Assembly (NCBI GenBank): GCA_012845835.1
Contig: JABAKD010000021.1
Span: 7,073,506-7,137,505, forward strand
DNA length: 64,000 nucleotides
Origin: Undaria pinnatifida
Lineage: Eukaryota; Sar; Phaeophyceae; Laminariales; Alariaceae
Direction of reading: 5' to 3'
Under the pieces are notes generated by a model, which was not told the origin of the DNA, did not search any database, and was given only the letters and a program-made list of their open reading frames with translations. Position numbers and translations under genes: made by a program. The first letter of the stretch is position 1. Every line of letters starts with the position of its first letter. Of this stretch, positions 12,401 through 22,700 are shown piece by piece.

Positions 12401-15400
12401 CTGTAGCGTGGGTACCATATGCGCCGTTTGGGGAGACCCGTTATTTCATTTTGCACCTTCCACGTGGATCCAGCTGCCCACGGGCGAGGCTGCCGCTCGT
12501 TGGGGTGACGCCAAATTGTTTAACTGCCGATTTGTCGTTGCAGATACTCAAGTGTGCAAGGAAGCGTTATCCCGACGCAGGAAAGATCTCGCGTTTAGTG
12601 TGCGACTCGGTTATTGGTGCTGACGTCGATGGGCCCTTGTTGAACACATCTTACTGGTAATCATGGAGTACTCAAGAGCGCGAACGGACTGGTCAGATTG
12701 GTTTAGCATTGTCGTACTTGATATGGTATGGTCGACGTCCTGTGGTGCCTTTCCTGGACAGTGTGAGCCTAATCGATGACGGAAGTGGCAGTTTTTCGAC
12801 CTTTGGCTGATGCGAATTGTCGTTGCAGCGTCCGTCTTCTCTCGCCGGTGGTTTCGGGTTATAGAAACAACAGCACCGAGTACAGATTATATGTCTGAAC
12901 AACTGTCCTGCCGTTTCATCAAAACACTCTGCGTCCGACATTTAGATAACTATTGCTTAGTCATGGCGCCGCTCGTGGATGGCCGCCCCGCTGTTTCGCC
13001 GCAACCCTCTACCCGCACGCAGACCCATTAGGCATTCCCGCAGCATTCCTCTACATTCTTTTGCGACAGAGGTCTGCAATCAACCCTCCAACCAACAAGA
13101 ACTCGGAAGGGTCAAAAGGGAGACAGGGCAACGAGGTGAGCAAAACGAGAGTACCTCGCCTTATTCTCTATACGAGAGCGAGATCAAGCTACGTGTTGGA
13201 AGATTTTAGAGGCAGTTGGTAAGTTGTGGTGAGCGAGCCATTTTACGGTACGTGTAGCGCTGATGACGCGATGCCACTACTCAACGCCATCGGAGCTACT
13301 CGACCGACATTCTAATCAATATCTTCGAATCTGCTGCGATTTGTTTTAGACGCATTCGAGAGGTGCCTCAGCCATTGGAAAGGCGTATCGAGATTGACCT
13401 GTGCTGCGGTAGAGTTGGCTCTTTGTCGCTAACACATTTTCTGAATGACGGGGCTTCTTAACGCAAAGTCTGCAGAAGATAATTGTCGTTTAGCAATACA
13501 ACTTTGGACCTAGGGCATGGATTTGGTCATGAGGTTGCGCCTCTGACTTAGTATTTGCGTGAGAAGTAGCGCTCCTCCAGGGAACTATGGGCCCACCTTT
13601 ACCGTAGCGTGTGTCGATTGGCCTTCATTTTCATTGAGGTCAGTTGTTTGCTGACGTATAAAGCCTCTCAAGTGAAGATTCGCAAAACACTAGGCTAGGG
13701 CGTTCCCCCCCCCCGTAGCACGAATCGAGCACCGGTACCATACCTTGTATACACTATTAATGGACGTCGTGTTCGGTGTGGTCGCTACTAAAGAACGAGG
13801 AACCTGCTTGTCGCCCTCAGAAAGTTTCGCAGACACAAATTGGATATTACGAGGCACTAGGTATACACTATCAATGCGACCATGCTCAACATATAACGTA
13901 ACTAAAACCTGGGTTTTGCAAGCCACATTCACCTGAGAGCTAAGATGGTTTCCCCGAACTTCAGGCCAAGTCTCCGCACCGACCCGATACAGTACCGGTA
14001 AAATCGAGTATCCCCTATTGTGCCGTGCTACACTCTAAGGCTTACCCATGGCCCAAGTAAATGACCTTGATCTTTCACCCCTTAGCTTAGTAGGTGCGCT
14101 TTTCGAAAAATTCCCCCTGGGTCTTAGCAACTTAGATCGAAGTCAGCGTACGCTTGTATGACAAGTCATATGGTCAACAATCCGTGGGTCGGTCCTTCCT
14201 ACCAACCCCGACGCTTCAAACGGAGGGTGAACAACCGAAGGCTTACCCTTGGCTGGGTGCAAGTGGTTGCAACTTACCAGTTACCTCGGTGGGCAACACC
14301 TTGACACATTTGAACATACCTGGGACTCTGGGTGTTTTACTCTATCTAAACACAGCCGGGTTCAACAGGTATTAATGTAAACAATGTGAAAAACGCGGAT
14401 TTAGGCTGCACGTTGTTGTATGGGAAACGAAAAATGAAAGTAATTATGCACGTACGCGCGCAATGCAATGGGCTATATGTTTCTGACCCTCTCGTTCTCC
14501 GCGATGCACCCGCTTCCGTTCCTGCTCCTGTTTGCCGGCTCTCCACCGGCCCCTGCTCCTGGTTCTGTCGATTTTCTTCCGACGTTACACTGCAGCAAGA
14601 GAAGATCAATCAGCGTGCCAGCGACGAAAGCGTCGCGCCGACTTCCTTCCTCTGGAGTGCCTACTACCCCAGATGCTACTACTTTGAGGTACAGTCACCG
14701 CCCCACGTTGGTGGGGCGCCTCTTAGTGCGGGACCCACGGTTTCTTCGGTGATAGACGCTGTTGACGACCTTCGTCAACAGAGTGCCGTAATATCCCGGA
14801 GTAGTGCAGGGTCCCACTAGAGGTTGGGAAATAAATCAAAACGTAACGCCCACGTATTTCATCTAGGGTGCTCACTACCCCAGCTATTACAATGTTGATG
14901 TGCCTTTGATGGGACTGGCAGCGCTGTTGTATGTAGCAAATTGACTGCTGCGTCGCCGCTTCTGAGCGAGTGAAATCAATTTGTTGACAGGCACAAACAA
15001 GAACGCGTCAAAGTATGGGTGGCCCACTGTACAATATATGGTTAAGTATATCCCTGCCCAAGTAACCACAAACCCAGGTAAATAGTATGTGCTGGAATAA
15101 AGTGGGTAGGTCATACTACCACCAGATATAAGAAGCGGTTTTTGAGGGCGAAGGTTGCTGTGTAGTCGTTCGTAAACCTCGAAACCTCAGCTATACGAGT
15201 TTTTGTTTGAAGGTTGTCTGACAGCGTGACGCACACGCGTTAATAAATTGGCGTCATATGTTAACAACGACGTACTGGTTCATTCAACTCCCCCACCGTC
15301 CCCAAATACCCCAGCGTGTTGCCCATGCATGCCGCGCTTTTGCAGTTTCAAACAGCACGTGTATATATATTCATGGCACAATCGCATATACGCACACGCG

Positions 15401-18400
15401 TACTGGTACGTACGTCACGTCGCTTCACGTCGCACCAATATCTGAGCGGAGTAGCCGATCGCCGGACCGAGTCACAGAGCGAGCGAACGAAGACATTTAA
15501 GACGTCTTCTTTTATATCACCTTCCAGAGGCATTGTAACCGGCACATATATATGCGGATCTATTGTAGAGTATAGACTACTGTACTATGGGCGTCCACAG
15601 GTTCGGTTTGCTTGAACTAAGGCCGTACTGATTCTGTCAGCTGCTCTTAGGTGATGGTGAAACGTTTTCTAGGTTAAATTTTAATATTAAACCCTACTTG
15701 TTAGGTTGCCCGACCAATTGGTCTTGTTTCAGTGTGTAGGTGTGTACGGGATGTTTACCATACACAGGCCACAACCTACCCATATTTTTCATGTATCTTT
15801 GTTTTCTTCTTCCTCGGGGAAATCTAACTTCATTCGGCGCCGAGGCTGGTGTTGCATATCTAGTCGAATTCCAATAGATATCGTGGTGACCCTTTTGTAA
15901 TATTCCATGTAAGGACAAAATTTGCGAGTGATGGACTTCGAAATGTCGCACCTGGTCAGATGGTATCAACAGCAACATTAAACTACTCTGATATGCGCTT
16001 GGTCGTTTCGTGTGGGTGTGTGTGCACTCATTTTGTTTGGAAGGTGTTCGAGTGTATTAGGCGTCTACTTCTCACTGGTCTACTGGTGTTCGTGCCCAAC
16101 ACATCGGGGCAGGTGGCATACGGCTGCTTATTTGCGTTCGTCAGGTACAGTGGCGAACGAGATCTGGTACGTGTACTGACCAATGTGAAAATATAGCGTC
16201 GAAACAAAGCAATTATGGTAGACCAATAATTCATTGTGCTTCATGCTACCTCTGACCGTGCGCTTGTGCATGATACGTGTGATATGGTTGTCGCGGCCGG
16301 CTTTGGGTACATTGTATTCATGAATCACTCCATTCCCGGGCTTTCTAGGGGCCTAGCATGTATCTCAAACAACGTTAAACCTAAAACGAAAAAGAAGGAA
16401 TATGCCCACATTCCCAGCATACGTTTTTTTGGGGGGAGGGGATGGCGATGAAAAGGCAAGTGAGTCAGCTGCTGTGCCGGCGTTGACGTATGGAGGTTCA
16501 CGGCTCGCGGTCTATACAGGTGATGTAAATTGAGTAAATTGAGTCTAGCATAAAACAGTGCTTGTTGAGATGCAGATTCGTAATGAGCCAATAACCTACA
16601 GAGCACGTGCTACTCCCATTACCCCGTTCGATGTAAATGTTATACGCGGCATAGCCGACGGCTAAACACAAACATATATGAGTCATACCATTTGTATGTG
16701 TGTAGTGTTTGTCATCGGACAACGTGCAGCGCTCCCCCCAAAAGTGGCCAAGAGGTGTGAATCGAAACCAGTACGGTCGAAAGGTTTCGCGTGCGTGAAT
16801 CAGCAACAACCTCTTTGGGACTTCAGAAGAATATTTTGACTAAATATAATGACGACGACAGCACCGGCCGCCCTTAGTAGACCAGGCAAGTGGGGTAGAG
16901 GACGTTTCCGAAATCTTATGTATGGAGCTGCGCGACGCATGTGCAGCATGACGATACCCGTGCTGATGCGCCCTCTACCTACAGTATGCGCTTGATAGCG
17001 ACATATTCGTGGAATTTTAAGTGGTTTTTGCGCGCGAAAGTTCGGAAAAATAAGCGCTGTTGGCGCACGGATCTGAATTGCAGTGCAAATATCTGCGAGA
17101 TGCGCGTACAGCATGATGGCGATACTCGTACTGATGCGTGGTCTATGTTCGCCCCTGATCCTATCACATTCGTAAAAAATTTCGTAACCATTCCCATGCG
17201 TGTTCCAACGTATGACACATGTTCAGGGGCAGTTGAGACAAGTCAGAAAAAAATTGACAAAAAAAAAACAGTAAGTTGGTGGGACAGTATTTCTGTTGTG
17301 TACGCGTTGTTGGTGGCATTGCGCAGCTGAATCAAAATATGATCGTGGTAAATGGTTTTGGCGGTACGAGTTGGGCCCACCGACAAGAACGCTTCATCGC
17401 ATGCATTTGTCGCATAAGCGCGGAAAAACCACAGCAGTGGCGAAAAAGTAAAATCCATCGCAAGATACGACACATAAAACAATGTTGTTTGGAGCTTCTA
17501 AAACCAATGTGAAGATGTGACGACGCGCAACACACTTGTACTGATCTGCAAGTATATCCCGTTTTACTTCCTTCTGTTGCCACGTCCGGATCGTCCACCT
17601 TTTACGAATGCTGTACCTGCGCTGATAGCCTCGTAGCGTTCGAGATTCAGATGCCGCACATCGACGGCTTGGAGATTCAGCTTTATCGCGCGGTGAGATA
17701 GAAAGAGTGGATGAAGAACAAATGATACCTGGTTTTGGCAAGTTGTCGTCCTCTTGTGCCGTGGCCGATAACGATCTGGCGACATCATTCCAACTGGGGT
17801 GGCCAAAGTCGTTGGGTGTTCCCTTCAAAGAGGGTAAAACACAACGCCCTACGATATATGATGTTATTGTTGCATTTTGTTTCGAATGAGCGCCTGCAGT
17901 CACTACGAGTCCTATTCATTGAGTGCAACAACATTGGACGGCATATTAACTTCGGTCAGCAAATCTGACCACTGACAACCGTCTCTCTCCGTCTCATCAT
18001 TTGCTTTCAAACGGTAACTCTAGGGCTTCCCACCCCAATGCTGCTGCCGCTTTTCCACTTCTGTCATGACTACGATAGGGATGCCTGGTGATCTTCTTCA
18101 CAAACTTCTTGGCGGTGATCATCCAAGCTGAGTTCGCCGACAGGAATTCGAACAGCAGCACTGTCTACTCGGTGTTGCTGATACTGGTGCACGTTTTCTT
18201 TATACTCTCCATCTGTTGGAACAGCTTGGCGACGATGAAGGCCACTTTGAGCAGGAGACACGTTCAGGTATGGTCACGGATACTTGTTGACCGGGTTTTT
18301 CGATTAAGGTTACACCAAACTTACGTCTACCATGTGACCACTCGACTTGTTCCCTCTTTCTCGCAGCAAGTCAGCCGACTCGCAGGCACACAGGCACATT

Positions 18401-19784
18401 CCAGGTTAAGTCATACGTTTGTACGTTTCGAGGGTAGATCAGTCACCTCCCGACCAACCCTTTGTTCCAAGAACTCAGTTCCGCGATGTATATGCAGATA
18501 ACCTCCATCTATTTCGTCAAAAATGCTTCAAAAAAGGAGCAACACACCCACACGTGCGGTGGGTATGGACCCAGACATTTGCGTAGATGGTGCACGTCAG
18601 GGACTACCTATAGATAGACCCTTTACCCCCCTGTTTCTTGGTGGATCTCTGTATTGAATAGCTTGCTTCGTTACGGTATGACTTTATTATCGCATGCAAT
18701 CGCTCAGCTGGTTTGGCACTAATAGTTGAAGGTTTCCCAGCGCCGGGCGTCTGGTGGGTTATGGAACCCCTTATACCACTGTAGATCGCTGGAGAAAATA
18801 TATAGTACTGCAGATACATGTTTGACCACTGTGGCATGCCCAGTTTCAAAACACGCATCTCCGCAAAAGTATTGTTTATCCCCGTCTTTATCATGCGAAC
18901 CCCCAGTTGTAAGGCTCATGTTGAGTACTCCGAGGTGCGTCCGGGCATGCATACTGTGCTCTATCCACTAAAACCGACATTGTTCAATGTTGACCTATTT
19001 TTACTAACGATCCGTTCAGAGACACGCCTCTTCTACAGCGACAAAACTGGCCAAACGCCGGCCCGTATGTTCTGGAGAACAAGGGAGAGAGAGAGCAGAC
19101 ACTGCAGGCGTTTTTCTCCTCAAAAATATTAAACCCTAACCACCAAAACGATTGGCCCCCCTTCTCCAATTGTTTACTCAAAGATCAGGAGTGACTTCGA
19201 GTCATTCTTGTTGCCGTTGATTTGTTGATTGCAGCTGTTGACGCCTCCGTAACTATGTGGCTGTGGCTTACGCCGTTGATTCCAATTCGTAACCCGTCCA
19301 AACACTGCCAGGGCGTTGTGCTCGGTGTAGACCTTCTGGACGAGAAAGACGCTGATAAGATCCTTGGTCCGGAGAAGGGGATGGAAGTTAAGGACAACGA
19401 GATGTCCAAAAGCAACAAAGAGACCAAGAGCGAGGACGAAGAGGAACTTCCGTCCTGGCAGGACAAACCCGCCGTCCCAGAGTTTCCTTTCGGCATCAGC
19501 GGCAGCGGTACCAGCAGGTACGCAGTGGCTGCGAGTTGTCTCCTGCAATCATACATATCACCCTACCTCGTTCCAGGCCAGTGGTGATACTGCCCTGCTC
19601 CAAGTTTCTGCCAGCACATAAAGATGTGAACGCGCCGTTCACCTTGTCCACATTCTATTCGGTTGTGATACTGCGTTGCCAACTGTTCGGGGTCGCGTGC
19701 CTTAAACGAAAATCCGAAGCAGGCAAACGTTGGACAGGGTTTTACTCATTTTGTTGGCTTGTCATGGGGACGACTCCCCATTAA
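390..19784 (+). CDS. Gene A (5'-partial): large multi-span membrane protein with Cys-rich ectodomain, 15 exons seen
   Basis: Spliced model: 390-497, 3386-3534, 5438-6077, 6836-6858, 7315-7454, 8045-8492, 8880-8963, 11369-11501, 13023-13135, 14596-14688, 16044-16144, 17629-17692, 18079-18267, 19312-19517, 19577-19784. About 900 residues are visible. The phases of all joined exons agree except between the first two, where at least one exon of length 3n+1 is unplaced. The protein has a Cys-rich ectodomain, one membrane span, a polar linker of about 210 residues, then roughly seven more hydrophobic segments and an acidic tail. I recall similar proteins from stramenopile genomes with Pmp-type repeats and ephrin-receptor-like Cys modules; their biochemical role is not known to me. 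A surface or plasma-membrane location is inferred. The beta-helix part found in gene B should lie upstream of this window. The gene converges on its paralog B. Confidence 0.8.
498..3385 (+). other. Intron region of gene A, at least one exon unplaced
   Basis: Exon 1 ends in phase 0 and the next recognised exon starts in phase 1, so an exon of 3n+1 bases must lie here. By family precedent it should carry the 'ACxGG ... GYxGPxC' Cys segment. Two short stretches resemble the corresponding gene B intron: about 1085-1210 (with about 51870-51700) and about 2785-2850 (with about 50690-50600, reading IVGGGPG versus IVDNGSG). Neither gives a clean splice model in both genes, so I do not call an exon. 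Confidence 0.5.
3386..3534 (+). CDS. Gene A exon: Cys-rich motif plus first membrane span
   Basis: Acceptor ttgatag, donor CTG|gtgagt; phase 1 to 0, 149 nt, the same length as the B exon 50093-49945. It encodes VCSICSSGYGRGAANQCHVC, then SFKGG and a span of about 25 hydrophobic residues (IIFVLSVAVLLVLG... to AVYL). The Cys spacing resembles the end of an ephrin-receptor/GCC2-GCC3-like module directly before a transmembrane helix. An alternative acceptor (cctcag before GCTACGG) exists but does not match the paralog. Confidence 0.85.
3535..5437 (+). other. Intron of gene A (1.9 kb)
   Basis: Joins ...LAVYL to VGGKGAVSS... in phase 0. The long open frame running from 4898 into the next exon is intron readthrough: gene B shows no homology before the GTTGGCGG exon start, and an acceptor (cgatcag) lies at the conserved boundary. 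I see no other feature in it. Confidence 0.75.
5438..6077 (+). CDS. Gene A exon: long polar loop after the first membrane span
   Basis: Acceptor cgatcag, 640 nt, phase 0 to 1. Donor is ATAG|gcaagc, a GC donor shared with gene B. It begins VGGKGAVSSTVANTKQS, continues with a Ser/Arg-rich stretch (LQRRSVSILSRSD), a short Asn run coded by aac triplets, a low-complexity Ser/Gly/Asp region and ends TTAGRIGVFLTALPLSKLKIVI. The ends are well conserved with B (48944-48287) and the middle is divergent, as expected for a disordered cytoplasmic or lumenal loop. Confidence 0.85.
6836..6858 (+). CDS. Gene A microexon (23 nt)
   Basis: Between acceptor gaggacag and donor gtaagt; begins TGGTCTGG and ends GCCGCG. 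It completes a Val codon started by the previous exon and adds VWQISAA, giving KLKIVI-V-VWQISAA-FANVTNVGF. Without it the frame does not join. Gene B has the same 23-nt exon (47518-47496) differing at one base, with the same flanking splice sites. Family proteins I recall have a comparable 'VxQ(I)xxQF' stretch at this position. Confidence 0.85.
7315..7454 (+). CDS. Gene A exon: conserved GFPPIYEKFLS membrane-domain segment
   Basis: Acceptor gtgtacag, donor T|gtgagt, phase 0 to 2, 140 nt; the B exon 46915-46776 has the same length. Encodes FANVTNVGFPPIYEKF, then LSIIGIFSLDLGWLLSATC and ends GVGFYEKL. This is the best conserved family signature of the polytopic domain, probably a re-entrant or membrane segment with a short loop. 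Confidence 0.87.
8045..8492 (+). CDS. Gene A exon: membrane span plus Ser/Thr-rich loop
   Basis: Acceptor cgcacag, donor GAACAG|gtgaat, phase 2 to 0, 448 nt, identical in length to B 45962-45515. Starts with a hydrophobic span (MVTIAPFILLGILGVTFYLG) followed by about 110 residues of polar, Ser/Thr/Arg-rich sequence and ends SVWKAGPGDKTYPEQ. The Met in the first codons is not a start: the leading G completes a Leu codon from the previous exon. Confidence 0.85.
8880..8963 (+). CDS. Gene A exon: membrane helix (NRLWELFARHTT...)
   Basis: Acceptor cgagcag, donor GTG|gtaagt, phase 0 to 0, 28 codons. Encodes NRLWELFARHTT followed by MTLIILYLVYSQVSTV, a single helix. B exon 45143-45060 is identical in length and identical in protein sequence, the strongest conservation in the pair. 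Confidence 0.87.
8964..11368 (+). other. Intron of gene A (2.4 kb) with a GC-rich foldable segment
   Basis: Joins YSQVSTV to VFQTFACD in phase 0. Contains the inverted-repeat segment at 9584-9722 described separately. No gene is supported within it; the short open frames are not conserved in gene B. Confidence 0.7.
9584..9722. repeat. GC-rich segment closed by a 10-bp inverted repeat, possible structured RNA or DNA hairpin
   Basis: TTGCCGAACT at the left end can pair (one G-T pair) with AGTTCGGCGA at the right. Inside are further short self-complementary blocks (gccgaggggtacctcctcgc; tcggggaaaatcccc). The segment is much more GC-rich than the surrounding intron. I recognise no known RNA family. 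Confidence 0.4.
11369..11501 (+). CDS. Gene A exon: FQTFACD...LRADSRI...H..YMVYAG signature
   Basis: Acceptor ccccgcag, donor CTCT|gtgagt, phase 0 to 1, 133 nt; B 44221-44089 has the same length. Encodes VFQTFACDHY, then PLRADSRIECSTGKHTAYM and VYAGIMACL. The Cys-Asp and LRADSRI..C..H..Y pattern is the family hallmark between two membrane helices. The two Cys residues are conserved in B. Confidence 0.87.
11502..13022 (+). other. Intron of gene A; its sequence is alignable to gene B's intron
   Basis: About 12400-12650 aligns by eye with the reverse complement of about 43700-43440, in the equivalent gene B intron. The resemblance covers nucleotides rather than any conserved frame, so it reflects common descent of the duplicated DNA and not an extra exon. 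Confidence 0.6.
13023..13135 (+). CDS. Gene A exon: YPLGIPAAFLYILL membrane segment
   Basis: Acceptor gcacgcag, donor GAG|gtgagc, phase 1 to 0, 113 nt, the same as B 43035-42923. The split Tyr codon gives YPLGIPAAFLYILL, continuing RQRSAINPP and a polar tail. 'Y-P-x-G-I-P' after the previous helix is a recurrent family motif. A decoy acceptor inside (ttag before GCATTCCC) would lose the Tyr-Pro-Leu-Gly part. Confidence 0.85.
14596..14688 (+). CDS. Gene A exon: QEKINQR...APTSFLW..YYPRCYYFE
   Basis: Acceptor actgcag, donor GAG|gtacag, phase 0 to 0, 31 codons; B 37340-37248 has the same length. Encodes QEKINQRASDESVAPTSFLW, then SAYYPRCYYFE, the aromatic-rich approach to the next membrane helices. 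The intron before it is 1.46 kb here but 5.58 kb in B, where repeats were inserted. Confidence 0.85.
16044..16144 (+). CDS. Gene A exon: two membrane helices (FECIRRLLLTGLLVFV...)
   Basis: Acceptor ttggaag, donor TCAG|gtacag, phase 0 to 2, 101 nt, as in B 35996-35896. Encodes VFECIRRLLLTGLLVFVP, then NTSGQVAYGCLFAFV. A second possible donor (CTG|gtacgt, downstream) is not supported by phase. Confidence 0.85.
17629..17692 (+). CDS. Gene A exon: short loop (AFEIQMPHIDGLEIQLYR)
   Basis: Acceptor ctgatag, donor GCG|gtgaga, phase 2 to 0, 64 nt, the same as B 34285-34222. The Ser codon is split across the junction; the exon then encodes LVAFEIQMPHIDGLEIQLYR and Ala, nearly identical in the two paralogs. 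Confidence 0.83.
18079..18267 (+). CDS. Gene A exon: last two membrane helices
   Basis: Acceptor tacgatag, donor CAG|gtatgg, phase 0 to 0, 63 codons; B 33845-33657 matches in length. Encodes GCLVIFFTNFLAVIIQ, an acidic/Asn loop, then STVYSVLLILVHVFFILSIC and ends RRHVQ. The paralogous intron in B starts with GC instead of GT. Confidence 0.85.
19312..19517 (+). CDS. Gene A exon: acidic cytoplasmic tail
   Basis: Acceptor tgccag, donor AGCAG|gtacgc, phase 0 to 2, 206 nt (203 in B). Begins GVVLGVDLLDEKDADKIL, continues with a Lys/Glu-rich stretch (MSKSNKETKSEDEEELPSW) and ends QDKPAVPEFPF plus a Gly/Ser run. The charged composition and conservation suggest a cytoplasmic regulatory or partner-binding tail; that is inference. 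Confidence 0.83.
19577..19784 (+). CDS. Gene A last exon and stop codon
   Basis: Acceptor gttccag; 208 nt in phase 2, ending in TAA. Reads VVILPCSKFLPAHKDV, then LSTFYSVVILRCQLFG and ends LVMGTTPH. The matching B exon (32014-31783) aligns at LSTVDSVAILRCKL and RWTG but diverges elsewhere and ends 27 bp longer, so the C-terminus is weakly constrained. The start of this exon is less certain than the others because the B acceptor sits at a different point in the alignment. Confidence 0.65.
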
Positions 19785-22700
19785 TGCCAGGCCTCTTGCA
19801 ACCTTTTTATGTTTAGTGTCTGAGAGCAAGCGTGGAAGGCCCCCTTCCACGTTTTGCCGGAAGTGCCCTAACCCCCGAAACTCTAATCCCCCGAAAATGT
19901 GTGTATGTCAATATCAGGCATGGAAACGACAATGCCGGCAACCAGCAAGGGACCTGCACTATAGATCCTGTACCCCCTGTATGATAGCGTGCAGGTCTTC
20001 ATGGCGTAGTTGATGTAAGCAACACCTACCCGTGGCTGTGTGGGGCATATTTCAGCGTCGTTGCTTCGCTACGTTCAAGCTGAACTGCTGTATGTATTAC
20101 CGTAGTGTGCTATTAAAATTCGCAAGTCTGTCGGTTAGGCGTGGTCAGGCGTGGTCAGGCGTGAGACAAGGTTGTATTAAAAGGCGACTTTTATCTGTCC
20201 GGCGTAATACAATGGCGCGTGTCGTAGACTAGACGCGGGGACATACGTGTAGCTGACCGTACACACTCGGGTGTCAGCACACCTAAAAATTTTATGCCAT
20301 TCACGTTTGGGCGCACGTTCGCCCCCCCTCGCGATGACCGGGTGGGTCTTGGCGACTAGTTATTCGTCGTTTCGATTAGGGACAGCGACGGTTCAAGTTT
20401 CCTCCCCGTCACGTGCCCCAGGTGGCGAAATGAATCGATAATGACACTGCCACCCATCTCCGCTCCATTGGTCGCTCGTGCGTGTGTGGCGGCATCCTGG
20501 ATGTCGCCTCGTGTATGTGTGGGCGTCAACGCTATCACGTATGAACTTCATGAGCTTAAGGCGTGCGCCAGTTGGGGTAGGGTCGGGGTTGGGGTGGCAG
20601 TAAGGGTGTAGCGTTCACCATATCGACGGACCGTGGTCGATGCAAGTGCAGAATAACCGTGTCGGGTGTGGGGTGTTGGCACGCTTAGGCTGCAGCTGCA
20701 GAATGTACAAATAGGTAATGTAGGGTTTGCACAGGGTGTGGCACCGCGCCATGCATGGTGTACGTTTGGAAATGTGATGGTGCTGGTGCTTGGCGTATCA
20801 TGTTTGAGCAGCACACCATGTAAGTGTCTTCCTATTCGAATATTTAGTGATAAGTACGCACACCTGATGGCAGTGGACCTAGCTCCTGACGTGGCTTCAG
20901 CAACGCTGAGTTAATGGCAGCTGTTGAAGATCGGCAGAATGCGAACAGTGTTCACAACAGTATATTCTACGGCGCGCGCACGGTTAGTTGCGTGATTTTG
21001 CTCGTGTTAAGGCGGTGAAGCATGCCCTCATCGTGAAGTGGCGCAGGTGAGGATATTTCCAACCTTGGCTCAAAAGGGTGGGAAGGAAAATAGTGTGCGT
21101 GACACCGCGATAAAAGCGAGAGGGGTGGAGAGGTGAAGGCTGGCGGGGTATGGCCGGTACTTCGCTTCTGTTATTGATTTTTTGTGATACGAAGACATTG
21201 TCATATCACGTTGGGACGCCCTTGACAGGTTGTATCGAAGGTTTGCACGGGTAGGTTTTAAGTTTTCTTGCTGGGTCTTGGAAGTACCAGGTTATTATTG
21301 GCATTGCAAGTACCGCTTTTGGGCAGAGGGAGAGAGAAGATACATATATGAACCGGGTTGAGCACGGAGGGCGCTGCGCGATATTGTTGTTCCTATTGAT
21401 ACGTACTTTGGCAGCGAATTGAACAACTGAAGATGCAAATTTACCGCGTCATAACGTGTGACGAAGCCGAGGCAACGGATCGAGAACCAGCCGACGTTAG
21501 GGCTAAGCAACGTACGGGTCGGGGACGTGTTCCGGCCATGCATCAGCGTGGTGGTTGTGGAGCCTCGTGGGTGGGGATGCAGTAGCAGCGGGAGCGTGGC
21601 ATGGCGGCGTTGTTGTTTCTGTTGATGTCGTTGAGCCTGAAAAGTTGGAGCGGTGAGTGCTTTCTGACGGGTTTGTTGACTGGGCAGTGGGCCGAAAGGG
21701 CTGTGGATCACAGCAGTGAGACGAGGTGAAAGAGGGAGCTACTCCTATTGTCTACATGCCGAAATCCGCAGCAGCATCAACAGCAACAGCTGCAGCAGCA
21801 GAAAACGTCTGGATGGGAGATGTATAGAACGCCACATTTATTTCCTCTTTGATATTGGGAGACACGATTGGCACTTCCCAGGCATGTCATGTTCCAAGTT
21901 TATCATCGCTTGGTTATTGAGCTTGATTAAGTTTGATGGTGCGTTGGATTTATTTCTATTTTTTCATACTGTTTTCGTGTTAGTATTGTCCTGCTCTGAA
22001 TAGAGCAACGAGGGGAAGGTAGTGGTATCATGTCCAGGCCCCCACGCCCTTAAAACTCCGCCCTCCGCTCGCCGGTTATATGACTTACAGTATAAACATA
22101 TATAAAACCATTCCTTGAATATCGAGCCATTCCTTGGTGTCATGGACTTTGGTCCCGAGTTTTTCGTCTCCGCCTAAGCATGCGATTCGCGGAACTGGAT
22201 TTCTCGGTCGAATATGGCTTGGTTCGAGCGCCGCCTTCGGGGGGCGGCTCCAACGCCCCTCGCCCTGCCGTGTCCGTTCCGCACATCGACGTGAACGCGG
22301 ACGGGTGCCGAGCGAGACGAGCGAGTGTCGAGGAGGAATTTTGTAAAAATTGTTGAATCTTAATGGCTGCAACGCCTGAATGATTTACAAAATTGGCATC
22401 ATTTCCAAACGGTACGTGATAATGTTTGGAATTTTGGGGTGGCATACTCTAGAGCGTTAGTTTCTTTGCTGTACTTTTTACTAGTTCGTTTGGTTTCTTG
22501 CTCGGCATTTTATTGCTTTTGTTTCTGCTCGTTTTGCCAGCTGGAAATTCATTTTTTTAGTGTGGGTTCACCTAAAATGTGACACAACTTACCGACGATA
22601 TCCAACAACTTCGTGACACAAATTACCGACGGCAAGACGTTTCGTGACAAAATAACTCCCAAATCATGATACTTTCACGTAACAGAATTTCGAGACAAAA